A program made the translations under genes and the position numbers. From NCBI GenBank assembly GCA_003993805.1, contig RSEF01000003.1, forward strand, positions 66,605,710-66,669,709: a stretch of DNA of 64,000 bases, given 5' to 3'. Position 1 is the stretch's first letter. Each line of letters opens with the position of its first letter. The notes under the pieces are model-generated. The model did not search any database and was not told the DNA's origin. It worked only from the letters and a program-made list of their open reading frames with translations. Source of the DNA: Himantopus leucocephalus. Lineage: Eukaryota > Chordata > Aves > Charadriiformes > Recurvirostridae. Below are positions 23,401 through 35,800 of the stretch, in pieces.

Positions 23401-24359
23401 TATATCACACAGGAGATGATATTTAAGTATTACTTACACCAAGTATCCAACTGAACAGGGAACAGAAAAGGGTGAAAAAAACCCCTCTGCCACATTTTTT
23501 AACCTGATTATGCCATTGTGCGCATCTCCTAATTGTTTTACCTTCTTATTGAGATAATAGACAGCAAAAGGAATTACTGTATAGGTATTCCATACTTCAG
23601 CTTATTAAAAAGCCTCTCAATTTCCTCCTTCAGTTTAAAACTCAAGATATAGGAATGCTCACCATGGGGACCCTAGGTAGGACACCACACTATGTAAAAC
23701 CATCTCTGAAATGTATTTCTCTAAATCTAGAAGTAGTCCCTGCAGACTTACATGAATGGGTCTTCCCAGATGCAGAGCCCTCCCTGTTGTCTTTATTTCA
23801 AGCTGTGGTCGGTCTGGAAGCAGCCCCAGGCCTGCGGCCCCTTTGCTACTGGTGCAGAGCAAACTGACCAGGAAGATGGGCAGCTGGGGTCTGCAGGGTG
23901 CCCTCTCTGCCAGAAGTCCAGCTGAGGGGAAGGACATGGAGCGAGGACAGCATTCCCACTCATGGCCATAACAAACATCTCTCGTGCCCCTACTCCGTCA
24001 GCAAAGCGCTTCCATGAGGCAGTGGCTCTCTGAACCTACCTGAAAGCCTCTCAGAGACCTTTACCAACTTTTAGGGTCCAGACTAATTTGTATGCCTTTC
24101 TTCTCTCTTATGTAGCCGGAGAAGGTGCATGACCCATGCATTTGGCTGGGATGGCAAGAAGCTGCTGTCCCTTGGCCATTTCCTTTGACCAGTGCTTTGT
24201 TGTTTCCTCTGGTCAGAGACCCCTTCTCTTCACAGCCTGCTGTAGGACTATTTACTCTGCCTTCTGGGAAATCCATCATTGTTCCGTAAATAAGATAATG
24301 AGTTTGCTGTAAAGCTGCCACTGGCCTAACCTGCAAATACACAATTAACATTAATGCCA
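17438..24359. other. Non-coding single-copy DNA
   Basis: No repeat family is recognised with confidence. The part at 17520-17750 looks like conserved non-coding DNA. A segment near 17845-17870 carries a GTCTACAC motif that could belong to a very old DNA transposon (see findings). The longest frames are 112 codons (22341-22679) and 92 codons (23659-23937, minus), with no recognisable product. Confidence 0.5.
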
Positions 24360-27300
24360 TGCATGACTTTTGCCAAATCCTCGCCTTGTGTCATCACTAT
24401 GATTGGCATGTTTGCAGCACACATTGCAGGAGCTTGATTTAGTTCACAGCTCTCAGTCATTTTTATGTTCAGACATATAATCTAATGAGGTGAAAATTGA
24501 AAGCAGCCCCTAAGCATTTGGCTATTGCTGGGAAAGAATGCAAATTAAATATTTGAAAGAGAGAGCGGGGCACGGGGTAGTGTGTCACAGAGCTTCGGAG
24601 TTCCATCAGGTGGCTTGCCAGCTTGCACAGCCTTTGTGTCCACATTGTCTGCCTGTTGGACGGAGCTAAGAGACAGAAGAATGACAGTCTGGGGAAAAGA
24701 AAGAAAGACAGTAATTATGGGACGTATGTGATTAGCATGGTAGCCAGAGAAATTAAACCACTAGTCCCAGGAATCTTCCCTTCTATAAGGTACCTGTGGT
24801 GGAAGAGAAAAGCTCCTCACTACAGAGTTCAGCTGGAATCCACTCCCTGCTAGTTTAGCTTGATTGCTTTTTTGGATACCTACTGTGGGGGTTCAGTTCC
24901 TTGACCTTCCTTTCTATAGAACTATATTGTCCTGCCACGAAGAAAGGCAGATTAAGAATTTACAGGGATCCTTCCATCACCGGACTCTGACAGGAGTGCT
25001 CAGGGAGTTCATTTTTCATGGCTTAAATTGCTCCAGGCCAGCATTCTTATCAAAAAGGTTTGGTTTAATGTAAAACACAGACTTTTTTTCTTTCTTTTTA
25101 ATTTTAGCTCCGTATTAAACAGCACTACAAATTTCCCTTTGAACAGCAAGTTCCTGAGCTGCTTTCCTTTGAATAACATATAAATTTAGACTAAACTTTA
25201 TTGTTCCTGAGTAAATCAGTCTAGTTAAGAAGTTTATAATTATTATTAGGGAGGCAAAATGTTTGCTGAAAAGCTGGAAAATTCCTGGTGTAATTAGACC
25301 ATGGGTTCATTGTTTGCTTGCTCTTTAAAGGTACCAGCTTACAGGATAGTTTCCAAACTTTGTCTTTTGGATGCCTTGGGGTCTTGACAAGGTTGGAAAT
25401 AAAAAGAATTAAAAGTCTGGTAAGCATTAGCTGGCATCCCAACTGTCGCTTCCAGCAGGATTTCCACCCACACCTCCCAGCACACGGTGCTGTTTCCCCA
25501 CAAACACATTCCCTCCGCAATTCCCCGGGATTTTCACTACACGGCTGCAGTTCTTCAGATGGTGCTGATCACTTGGGCTTTGGCAGCTCCGGACCGGATG
25601 GTGCGGTGATGGGGAGAAGCCCTCTGGGCCCTGCAGCAGCCCAGAGCTTCTGTCTGGCACAGCGGTCCTCCACACACCCCGGAGCATCGCAAAAGCTGCT
25701 TTCCACCAGTAGCACTGCAGGTACAGTTAGGCTGGGAGCCAAAAGTTCATTCCTCTCCCATCCCTTAGGCACTTTGAACCCACACTTCATCTGCAAAAAA
25801 AAGCCTGAACTATTAACTGGCAAGCTTCTGGGTACTCAGAGACAGGAAGCTGTTTCACTTTACAGGGAATAATTAAATATAAATTTGGCAAGAGAGATGG
25901 ACCTGGTGTTAGTGTAATTCTGGAGCCTAGTAAGCACTCATCAGAGAGGACCAGACCAAGCTTTCTGTCCCTGCTCCAAGGACAGTGTGCGTAGATTAAA
26001 CCTCTCTGAATAAAGCACGTGCAGCAGAGCAAAGTGGGTAACCAGAAGCCAAGCGTCCTTCCAGCACCATGCTTACATGTGCTCTTCCTCTGTGTCTCTG
26101 TCTTCTCTTCAGTCAGTCCCTGCAAAGTCATGCTCAGATGACCCCTAAGCTAGAGCTACAACATCTCAAGAAAGTGAGAGAAATAGCAACAAAGTGGAGC
26201 TGCAGATGAGGAAAGGACCTTTACCCTCATGCACACAACCCCGTCTGTGAAGCTTCAGCTGTTCCCTGAAGTTTCTCCCAGACTGAGCACTGTGGGTAAG
26301 ACAGTTTGGAGAACGCTTACATGCAATCCTTTTTGAGGAGCAGGTCTAAAACAGGCATTGAACGGCTTAGTGCTCTCAAGGCAAAGGTAATAATAGCGAG
26401 CTGGAGAGTTTTAGTCAGATGGAGAATTTTAACAACAGAAATGTGGGTGCCTAGAGAGTTTAGACTCCATCCGAGCAGAGATTTTAAGGATCTAAATTTT
26501 GGACCTAGAGTTAGATCCCCTTTGGAATCCAGTCTTAAATTCCTCGGGTGAAATAGAGGCCAACTGCTGCTGAAGTCTATGGGAATTTCACTATTAGCTT
26601 CAGCAACGCCAAGAGCTCCTTTTTAGAGCTAGAATGGGAACACTTATAAAGTATAAAGAATAGTCTGCTTGGCAAACGACATGCAATTTTCTCTAGCCCT
26701 GTGATCATAAACGATACATAAATGACATGAAATACGAATATTTAATATGAGAATTATAATTTCCAAAGAACAAATTACAAAAGAATCCATTTTTGCCAGC
26801 ACTGAAGGTATATGTTTGTTACATTCTACATGAAAACCTACCTAAACTGCCTGTCAAGCATACTAAAAGTTTGGGGAATCAGTATCACAGTCAAGTGCTG
26901 TGGAAGGATGGTTTCATTCTTTGTGGGAAAGTCTTGCTTTTCAAAGAAAAAGTTTTAAAACTTCAGAGATATTGATGTATTCTCAGCTAACCAGATGCTA
27001 TATACTAACTGTGTGCCAGTATTCTCTCAGTGCTGGAAGAAAAATAGTTGAGACAACATATTTGATGGATTTGTTTAGGGATTTCGTATGCATATGGAAA
27101 TCATTTGTTTCTCTACTGCAAAGTATGTTTGATTGTTCAGTATCAACATTTAACTAGAAAAAGTAGCTACAGTGCTCCCAGTTGTGTAAAGCACAAACTA
27201 AACTAAACAAAACCTGAAAAGCAGCTTCAGCATATCTCATGCTCATTAGGAGAATAAATGATGAAAAAATTAACTGATGACAGGTATGCAGATTTCTGTA

Positions 27301-28866
27301 GCTCAACAGTTTAATGTAAGAGCCTCACTTGGTTCAGCTACACAGAAGGAAATCCTAAAAGACTGATGTGAGCCCACCTGCAAAAAAAGTGGGTTAGTGA
27401 GCATCAACACGTTATGATAGAAAGTTCCACTGAAGTGTTAACTATACAGTGCAATCCCCAAAGAAAGAAATTATATCTTGTTTGTTATGTTCTCACTACA
27501 GAAAAACACTGGTGTAAAAAGTTTCCTCCTTTCTGTTCTTGAGGATTCCAGACGCAAGAATCTCAGATAGAAATACAGCCACATGTGGCACGCACCCTGT
27601 GCATTGAATGCATTGAATTCATTACGTGCACTCTGCAGAGATGCACATCCAATTAAATGTATTCCAGACTGGTTAGACTAGTTCACGTGCGTGGATCAAT
27701 TGTGCATGCAGGCTACTGCATGTTTGGCCATTCCAGAGAAATGGCCAAATTCTTCCTTCTTCACACAAACTTCATTTCTAAGCAATTTGGATTTCCTTGG
27801 ACATGTCATCTGATAGGCCTGGGTTTTCTTTCTATTCATAATCTGATGATGGGGAAGAGATTCTTATTTTATAGAACATATTTATCATTCCAAAGCATGA
27901 TTCTGTCATCCTGTTTTACTTTAATTGAGGTTGAAAGTTATAATTACTACATGATATGCTTTCTTTCCCTGAGTGGTTACATATAACTACTTTTCTGGTG
28001 TTAAGTTCACAGAAAGCAAATTCAAAATTTACTTTACTTGTTTTTATTGTTGCTCCAGTGTAAATCTGTTTTCTTAACAACTTTCTCAAAAATAAACTTC
28101 GAAAGCAAATTTCTTTAAGAATTCACCCCAAACTAATCACTGCCTGGGTAACTTGTTCTTCTCGTTTATTCAAATGCATAATAATTATTTTTTTGCAATC
28201 AGAATATGCAATAATATTTCCTAAGGCTTAGTTTTTGTGAACCAAAAGACTTGTATATAGCTGCTTTATGAAACTTAAGATGTAATCGTCTTGCAGATGT
28301 GAGGATATAGCCAAACTGAAAAGGAACCACTATGTTTTGGGATACACAACAAACCAGACTGTTTAGGTTTGTACACAAGAAACGACTAGAATTGGGGCCA
28401 GACTGCATCCTAGGCTGGGGTCTGAATTAAAATCTCATCAGAAAACTTTGGGTTTACTTACCACAACATATATTTTTAGGATTTAAGACACAGATAGATT
28501 TAGTGTTACTCCTACAGCTGTACTCCTCCTGCCAGCAAAAAATGTCAGGTTTAAATTTTCAAATGTTTCACTTAAAAATAATCACCATCCTAAGATCAGT
28601 CTCCTTCCCAGAGGAACCGGGATAAAAACAGACACCTGCCTGTGCAAGTAAATGCTTCTTCTTTTACAAGCTTTGAAACAGTATATAAAAGGGCTTACAA
28701 AAACTGGAGGGGGAAACAAGCATGGTGTCATGCTGGAAAAGCACAGTGAGGATTTACACAGCTAGTAAATGAAACACCCATCCCACTGCTGCCTTCACTG
28801 CGCTCCTTCAGTTCGGTACCCGAGCCTCTGGGCTGAGTGCTGGGCTCACCCCTGGTGCGGCTGCTG
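24360..28866. other. Non-coding DNA; longest open frame of the window
   Basis: Conserved-element-like sequence occurs at 24365-24560, with an ATGCAAAT octamer at 24538-24545, and at 25095-25290. The open frame 25318-25872 (plus, 184 codons) is the longest in the window. It lies in a GC-richer patch, is overlapped by 80-110-codon frames on the minus strand, and shows no motif I recognise. I therefore do not call it a gene. Confidence 0.45.
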
Positions 28867-28888
28867 CCCCCCCTCCCTTTCCCCTCCC
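28867..28888 (-). other. G-quadruplex motif (minus strand)
   Basis: C-runs of 7, 3, 4 and 3 (28867-28873, 28875-28877, 28881-28884 and 28886-28888) with loops of 1-3 bases meet the usual four-run rule on the complementary strand. It lies in a locally GC-rich patch (28780-29150) that also generates several overlapping 80-110-codon chance frames. Confidence 0.7.
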
Positions 28889-31108
28889 ATTTCCCTCACA
28901 GCCCGTGATGCAGCATTGATGAGGAGGGGGCTCAGATCCATGTCTAGCGGGACAGGAGATGCTGCTTTGTCCGCCTCCGTGCCTTGGATTTCCTGCTGGC
29001 ATGCCAGTGCTGGGTAAAGGGAGCTTCTCCTGCCTCAGCACCTTCTGCAGCCCACTTTGCTGTAGGTCTCTGCAGAGCCTTTCCCATAAGACTACAGAGC
29101 CCCACAGCACTGAAACACCATCCTGGCCCCACACACCCAAACCTCATATTCTCTCTTCATTTACAGCCATTTTTTGCTGCCCAACCAAGCAAGGCCAAAG
29201 GGTTCATGGTGGTGACTCCTCTCCCATGAACATACCCAAACTGTTGTGTTGATCAACTGCTGGTGAGCTGGGAACCTGCCCCCTGACAGCTTTTGCCTGC
29301 AGAGCTTATTCAGTCATACATTTATACCTCAGCAGTACCTTCACTTTGAGTACTGGGAAGCACTCTACAACCTCAACTAGATATAGCTCCAACATACTTC
29401 AAACCACATGTGTCAGGTGATAATGTGCTTTCCCAGTGGGGAAACTGACTCCAAAATGGATAAGGCCACATTTAAAATGTGATGCCCAAAGAGAAGCACT
29501 CTAGCATTCATTTTCAGAAAAGCCAAGGTACCCACTAGCTGAGCCGAAGTGAACACAGGCTGCTGTTCTGTTGTCTCCTGAGAAGATCTGACCAGTTAAC
29601 AAAAGCAGATTTGTCTAAAATGAATGGATACTTCAAAATCTGGGCAAGTTACAGCTTTTCCAAGTCTGTGGTAGAGATTTGTACATCTCTTAGTTAAAAA
29701 GAGTCCTGAAAAGAGAGGAGAGTTCTACATCTTCCCCAAAATCAACTCTTAACAGATTACTGATGTTAATAAATTTGGCAGCTGAAACAAAGACCCAAAA
29801 CACTGTCTGAGTCTTTTGCCATCCAGGGGCACTGTTCTGACCCTACAGCAAATGTGCTCCTGTGAGGCAAGATGTTGGCGTAAGAAAACTGACTGACAGT
29901 CAAAGACATCTCAAAGTAGGTATTAAACAACTATGTAAGTCAGAGAAGACATCAGTATATTCTCCCAGGAGCCTGTTACTAAAAGGGAGACAGTGGGTGA
30001 GAGGAAAGCGGTGGAGTCCAGATGATGCACTTCAAATTACAGTGTTCTCTTCCAACATGTTGAGCATTATATGCCCCAGAGAGAAAACTTGTGATGGACT
30101 AAATGGACAAATATTACTCACTGCTTGGGACAGACATTCTGGGAAATTAATTTTTTAACTTTTTTTTTCTCTTTTCTCAACCTTAAATCTGGGATTTGTA
30201 TGTGAACACTCCTGCCTGGTTATGGAAGGTGCTCATTGTCTCCTTCTCCCCTTTCCTCAAATCCAGGGGTGTCTGGGTGAGGAGTCCAGGGGCACAAATA
30301 ATTGAAGGCAAGCAATGAATTTCTAAAAGATACAAAGGTCTGCACTGAGGAAAGCTGTACGGAATGCAGGTAATTATTCAGACTTTTCTAATCAATGTAA
30401 AGTAGGTTAAGACTGTCCCAACCAGCCTGAGAGCAGGTAAATGAGACACTGTACAGACAGATTGCCTTTCTGTTTCTACATTTTCCATCTGATATTATTT
30501 TCAAAGCTATTTGGGGTGAAAAGGAAATTTTGTCATGTGTTCTATGTACGTGTACACCCATCTCTGGTCACTATCATGTCTCACTTGCAACAGAGAAAAT
30601 ATGCTCTTAGGTTTGGAAGAAAAATATCTGCATTTCTTTTCAGCAAACACATATTTGCTTGAAGTCCAGTAATTATTTTTGTCCAGTTTGACCACTTCTG
30701 ACAAAGAAAAATTGAAGAACTCCCATAAGATCCCAAGGGTTAATTTGAAATTACCTTTTTTAAAATATTAAGCATAATGTGGGGTATGTCTGTACAGACA
30801 GGTACCAACAGGAACAAGCTGCTTTGCCCACCCAAGATCCAAATGGACCAGGTGCAAAGCAACTTCAAAACAGAAGTGATTTAGTTACATTTCACAGCGC
30901 TATTCTCAAGCTATGTCCTCTGCTTTAGTGGCTTGATACTTCACCACTCTAAATCAAGTCTAAACCAGTGATCCCTTGAGTCCATACCTGCCTGTCAAAT
31001 AAAATGGAAAAAATACCCTTATTTTTAGCTTTACCTCTGAAAGAAGATTTCAGGTAAACCAGTAACATTTGCTAGCATGCCTTAGATATCCTAGGGTTAC
31101 AGGACAGC
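28889..31108. other. Non-coding single-copy DNA
   Basis: Starts GC-richer and becomes AT-rich. Frames of 97-98 codons (28959-29252, 29862-30158) show no family signature. I see no repeat or RNA gene before the CR1 cluster. Confidence 0.5.
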
Positions 31109-31400
31109 TGAGGCTGGGCGGGAGCTCAGGAGGTCCCCGGTCCATCCCTGGCACAGCATGCTCAGCGCTGAGGTCCGACGGGGCTGCTCAGGGCTGTGTC
31201 CCCTCAGGGCTGGAACCCCCCCGACAGAACCAGCACAGCCTCCCTGGGCAGCCTGCGCCTCTGCCCTGCTTGCAGGCCCCTGGGGAGAAAGTTGCTCCCT
31301 ATATCCAATCTGCGCCCCTCTCATTTTAATTTACCCCCATGGTCTCTTGTCCTTCTGTCATGTAGCACCGTGAGCAGCCTGGCTCTGTCTTCATAAAGTA
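31109..31400 (-). mobile_element. CR1 LINE fragment (3' region)
   Basis: Seen on the plus strand, in order: GGAGCTCAGGAGGTCCCCGG; GGCTGCTCAGGGCTGTGTCC; AGCCTCCCTGGGCAGCCTG; CTCCCTATATCCAATCTG; CATGGTCTCTTGTCCTTCTG; and GCCTGGCTCTGTCTTCAT. These are the successive landmarks of an avian CR1 3' region read in reverse complement. The terminal octamer repeat is not visible, so the extreme 3' end has decayed or been lost. The four overlapping 66-86-codon frames at 31069-31396 are translations of this element and are not genes. It lies head-to-head with the next CR1 element. Confidence 0.75.
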
Positions 31401-31684
31401 CAAGCACGCTGTGCACTGTGGAGCTCAAGGCACAATAAATTTACCTAGGCTTATGTTGTCACTGGCAGGTTGGGTTAAATTTCTTTGGAGGGGGGTTGCA
31501 TCGTGAGCTGGCAGCTTCTTTAAACCATGATGGTTTTTTCTAGCCACAGTTCAAGCTGACCATGTGTGTACAGCTCTGAAAGTGCTTACCTTTGCATACG
31601 AAGGTTGCTGCCTTTATGTCAATGTGACTCCACACCGTGTGGGAAGTAAAACATGTATGGAAATATTTGTATGGTCAGGTTGAG

Positions 31685-32560
31685 ATAATGCAGAAGGATC
31701 TTGTGAGATCTGAGAAAGCAATAAAACAGCAGAATAAATTCATGGATACGCGTGTAAAGTGATATGGGGAAAAAAATCTTAACCTCATATATAAAATAAT
31801 GGGCTTTGAGCTGACTGTTACCACTCAGGAGAAAGACCTTGGGATTATGTTCTATGAAAACAACTCCTTCCTAGCAATCAAAAAAGCAAATTGAAAGTTA
31901 GGAATTATTAGGAAAGGAGTAGAGAGCAAACATAGCTATGCAGCTGTATAAACTCACGGTGTGCCCGTGTCTTGAATGCTGCCTGCAGTTCTCATTTCAG
32001 AAAGCATATAATAGAAGTGGCAAAGGTCCAGAGGAGGGCGACAGAAGTGACCAAAGGTATGGCACGGTTCCCATGGAGGGGATGGCTGAGCACAGTCGAG
32101 TCTGCAGCCTGGGAAAGAGGTGACTTAGAGGGGTGTTTTGACCACAGTCCGACATAATCATTGAGTGGAGCAGGATCTGCTGATCACCATCTCTTCTACT
32201 AAAGATCATCCAGTGAAGCTAATGGGAGCCAGGTTCAAAATCAGCAAAAGAGGATGACTCTTGATGCAAAAGGCAGCAGATCTGTGCAGCTCGTTGTTCA
32301 GGGGTGACTCATGGTAGCACCCAGAAGAGAGATCTGTTGGGAATAAAGAGAGAAACCACAACAGGCTCAGGAAATCTCCTGAAACTAGTAGGAATCTAGG
32401 ACAATACTCAGGAAAAAATATCAAATACATTTGCCCGGTTCTTGCTTTTTTGAAGGCATTTGCTTACAGCCACCGTTGGAGGCAAGACGCTGGGCTACAT
32501 GAGCCCTTGCTCTGACACAGTATGGTCTTTATGTTCTTTTCAGGGTCATAGTGTGTTTGT
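31685..32560 (+). mobile_element. Ancient CR1 LINE, 3' portion
   Basis: Landmarks match the old CR1 type known from turtles, crocodilians and birds. These include GCAGAAGGATCTTG at the left, GTTACCACTCAGGAGAAAG, CCAGAGGAGGGCGACAGAAG, and a terminal GACGCTGGGCTACATGAGC and GACACAGTATGGTCTTTATG followed by TTC. The 5' part is missing, as is normal for CR1. Divergence from the consensus as I know it is high, and the coding part is frameshifted, so it is a dead fossil. The element continues through the 3' untranslated part to about 32545-32560. Confidence 0.85.
31790..32145 (+). pseudogene. Broken CR1 ORF2 C-terminal remnant
   Basis: Within the older CR1 element, three short stretches in three different frames translate into the C-terminal end of the CR1 ORF2 polyprotein, which carries endonuclease and reverse transcriptase. 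The frame starting at 31799 reads GFELTVTTQEKDLGI and ends at a TGA at 31892-31894. The frame at 31938 reads MQLYKLTVCPCLECC. The frame through 31972-32145 reads VAKVQRRATEVTKG and later ERGDLEGCF. At least two frameshifts and one stop separate them. The catalytic reverse-transcriptase motifs lie upstream in an intact element and are absent here, so no activity is possible. Confidence 0.8.
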
Positions 32561-32801
32561 ACTGATGTTTTGATGCCATTATAAATTTACTTTCTGTGAC
32601 TATCATAAGGAAATAAACCTTTGCAAGAAAAATGAAATATAAATGTTCTATAGCTCAAAAATTAGGACTAAGAAATTAAGACAAAATATTATCATTCAAA
32701 GACTTTCTTTGTAAGCTAGTAAAGAAACGTTTAACAAGAACCAGTGATGGCAGCTGAAGCCAGATTAGATGGACTCAATACAGGAGCAGTTAGGTAACGT
32801 G
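32561..32801. other. AT-rich spacer between CR1 fragments
   Basis: No recognisable feature. It separates two plus-strand CR1 3' ends and could include decayed sequence of the right-hand element. Confidence 0.4.
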
Positions 32802-32873
32802 CAATGGCCTGTGATACACAGAAGGTCAGGCAAGATGATCTAATGTCCCTTCTGGCCTAAATATCTCTGAATA
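32802..32873 (+). mobile_element. CR1 3' end fragment (old type)
   Basis: Contains AATGGCCTGTGATACACAG, AGGTCAGGCAAGATGATC and TAATGTCCCTTCTGGCCT followed by ATATCTCTGAAT. This is the 3' end of an old CR1 in forward orientation, ending in a decayed copy of the ATCTATGAAT terminal repeat. Only some 70 bases can be recognised. It may be a separate insertion from the element ending near 32560, because both contain a 3' terminus. Confidence 0.7.
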
Positions 32874-35800
32874 TAGTACTCTGGCAGCCACACAAATGTT
32901 GAAAGCAAACTCCAACTCAGCATGTTTTCTGTCAGCCACACTATATCTAGATAGATTTTCATGCCAGGTTTTTAAAACTTGTCCCGTTGATTTTATAACT
33001 GCACTTTATTTGTCTGCTTAAAGAAGATAATACTGAAATTCTATGACAACTTAGAGCCATGATAACCTACAACCTTCAGTTTGCATTTATTTCTGTAAAT
33101 ATTTGTTTCAGTTTCAATCCATGCAATATTTTCATCTTTGTCAGCTCCCTGGTGTTTTGCTTTTTGAGTGTAGCTGTTCAGAAAATACGTTTTTCCTCCC
33201 TCAGTGAAATTCTGATTTCCATAGTTTTTCATTTTCACCAGAAGCATAATACCAGTGAGTCACATATGGATTTCCTGATCAATCAAAGAATTGCTCATTC
33301 TCCGCAGAACAATGTTAAAAGCCTGGAAAGTGATTCTGGCTTAGCGTGCAGTGCTAGGACGGGGACCTAGGCTGGTTTTAAAAACGGGAAAAAGAAGAAA
33401 CAGTAATACAAGCAAACAAAAAAACTTTGTAAACAAATCAGAAAGAAGAGGAATTCTTTGATAATTCCCTGTCCTTTCCTGATTTAATACCGGTGACTCC
33501 AGGAATTGTTATAAGGTCACTGGCTTCAGTCACCCTCCTGTACCCCCTTCTCACAGACCATCCAGAAATCTTTGCCTTCCTCTCTCCTTCGCATGCTCGC
33601 TCTCTCTCTCTGAAACTAATGTTTCAAAATAATTTAAATCATATGTAAAAAGACTTTGTAGTTTCAAGTTTCCTTTGGAGCAGCCTATTAACTCTAATCA
33701 CCTCTGATTCATAATTTTGGGTGGCATTTACAGATTTCTACAAGTATACACAAAATCCATTTAAGATTTTATTAGTCCTGTCTAATAAAAACACATGCTT
33801 GAAATAAAACTGCTACTTTATCTAGCCTGTAAACTCTCTGTTTGTCTACTTAGAAGACAAATTGTTAGTAGAAGTCAGTGAAAGCAAAGGTTATATCTGA
33901 ATCACTGGTACATCTTAAAAAGCTCATAATCTTATCACAAAGCATGTAAAAGGGCAAAGGTTAGCAGCAGTATCCTACTCTTTTTACCATATGGATTTGC
34001 TTTCAGAGCAATTCTGTGAGATAAATTATTTATAGGCGTTAGCCTGTGGTATCGGATTAATACATGCACTTATAAGTAGGTGGACATGATTGAACAAGCT
34101 AAGAGGATTTTTTCACTTCTAATTACCAGGGATCTATCAAAGAACTAATGAATAATAACAAAAACATGAATCTGTGTCCACCAGTCAATTTATCATGCTG
34201 ACTTAAAGGATGCACTAATTTTCTCAGTAGTGACGTAATAAAATGCTAACTCTTCATCTTCTGTAGAAAAGAAAGTCTCAAAATCAATACAATAGCATAT
34301 GTGTGAAATGTGTTAAGAACGACATAGCTGAGACATTTCAAAATGTGGTTGCCAATAGGGTATCATAATTACATCGAGTTATTCTTAGTGAGGTTTCAGG
34401 GAACTGATATTTTTTCAGGTGGTAGTCAACAAATTCCTGAGACATAGATAAAAACAGCTGTACATTTTGATAATAATAACTGAAAAACTGAAAAACTGAA
34501 AAACTTAAAATTCTAAAACAACAGCCTTAAGTCGGACGCACAAATTGCAAAGAAAGTATCCCAGAAATAAGTGCCTGAAAAGAACTGATGAATCAGCAGG
34601 TGGAGAGCTGAGCCTGAACTTCGTACACAGTCTACAATAAAAGGGCTAATGCAATCCTTGTATGTATAAAAAGGGAATCAGTCCCCCTATGGGGGGAGAC
34701 TATGGGATTATGGAAATGAATTTATCCCTCATACAGCACAGGCCCTATACATTTTAGAGTGATGCACGGTGCTCTGGTGCACATTTTAGAAAAGATGGCA
34801 AAACAGTGTGGAGGGTAGAGGAAAGAACAACAAACCCAATTCAAAGACTGGAGAAAATGCTTTCATATAGAATTGGTGAGAGAGTAAGAAGTGAAACTAG
34901 CTCTATACCTTAGTTAAGATATACATTTAGGAGAGGAAAGACAGATTTGGAGTCATAAGAAAATGACTGCTTAACATTAACTGTGAAACTAGGTATTAAT
35001 TGGAAGGAGACTGGACTTCTTCCTCAAATGAAAAACTGATTCCAATGACCTGTATAATTGTGCTTATATTACCTGAATGCCAGAGAGTGCAAATGTAAAT
35101 AGTTGCCTGTTCCATACAAAACTATAAGAGGAAGGCTTTAGACATCCCAGTCCCAGAATATACTCCAGTGTGTACAACATATGGTTTCATTGTGGTAAGT
35201 ACTAACTCTGAGCCACTGGAATGGAAAAAATTATATCACCAGATATAGGGCATACATTGTGCAAAGCCTGATCCAGGAGGTCAGAAAATAAGCACCACGA
35301 TAGGTACTGTAACCACGATGGACATTGCTCAGCCTGGTTTCATCCCAGCTGTCTTTAGATATTTAATTCAGTTGCAAGACCAGTGTGTAGGAAGACTGCA
35401 TCATCAAAAGAGCTTGCTTTTCCTCTGATGACTGTGCCATCACTGCTGAAGACTTGAGTGGCCCCTTTCTGAGCAGACCCTGACTCAGATCCCTCGGGTG
35501 GTAGAGAAACTTGAGTGATGCTAACAAAGGCAGTCACAGTTCTCATGAATGCTAGAATTACAAGGCACCAGAGTGGGCAGATTGAATTTGAAGGTCAAAA
35601 GTAGGAATTAGCTGGGCCATGGGCACCTATGGGCATACGTGTACTATACATTTCAGCTCTGTGCAATAGTGACTCTGGCCACTTCTGAGCAAAGCGACTT
35701 TCCTTCTCAGCCCTGTGCAGGGCACTGGCAAGGCACTAGGCAGGTGCCAGCAGCCCATCCATGGTTTGGCACACCTCTGAGCAGAGAGGGTAATCACTGC

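Noticed and set aside
31069..31396. Four overlapping frames suggesting a GC-rich small gene
   Set aside because: The sequence is a minus-strand CR1 3' fragment.
31938..32157. Two 61-codon frames as possible genes
   Set aside because: They are frameshifted pieces of the CR1 ORF2 C-terminus.
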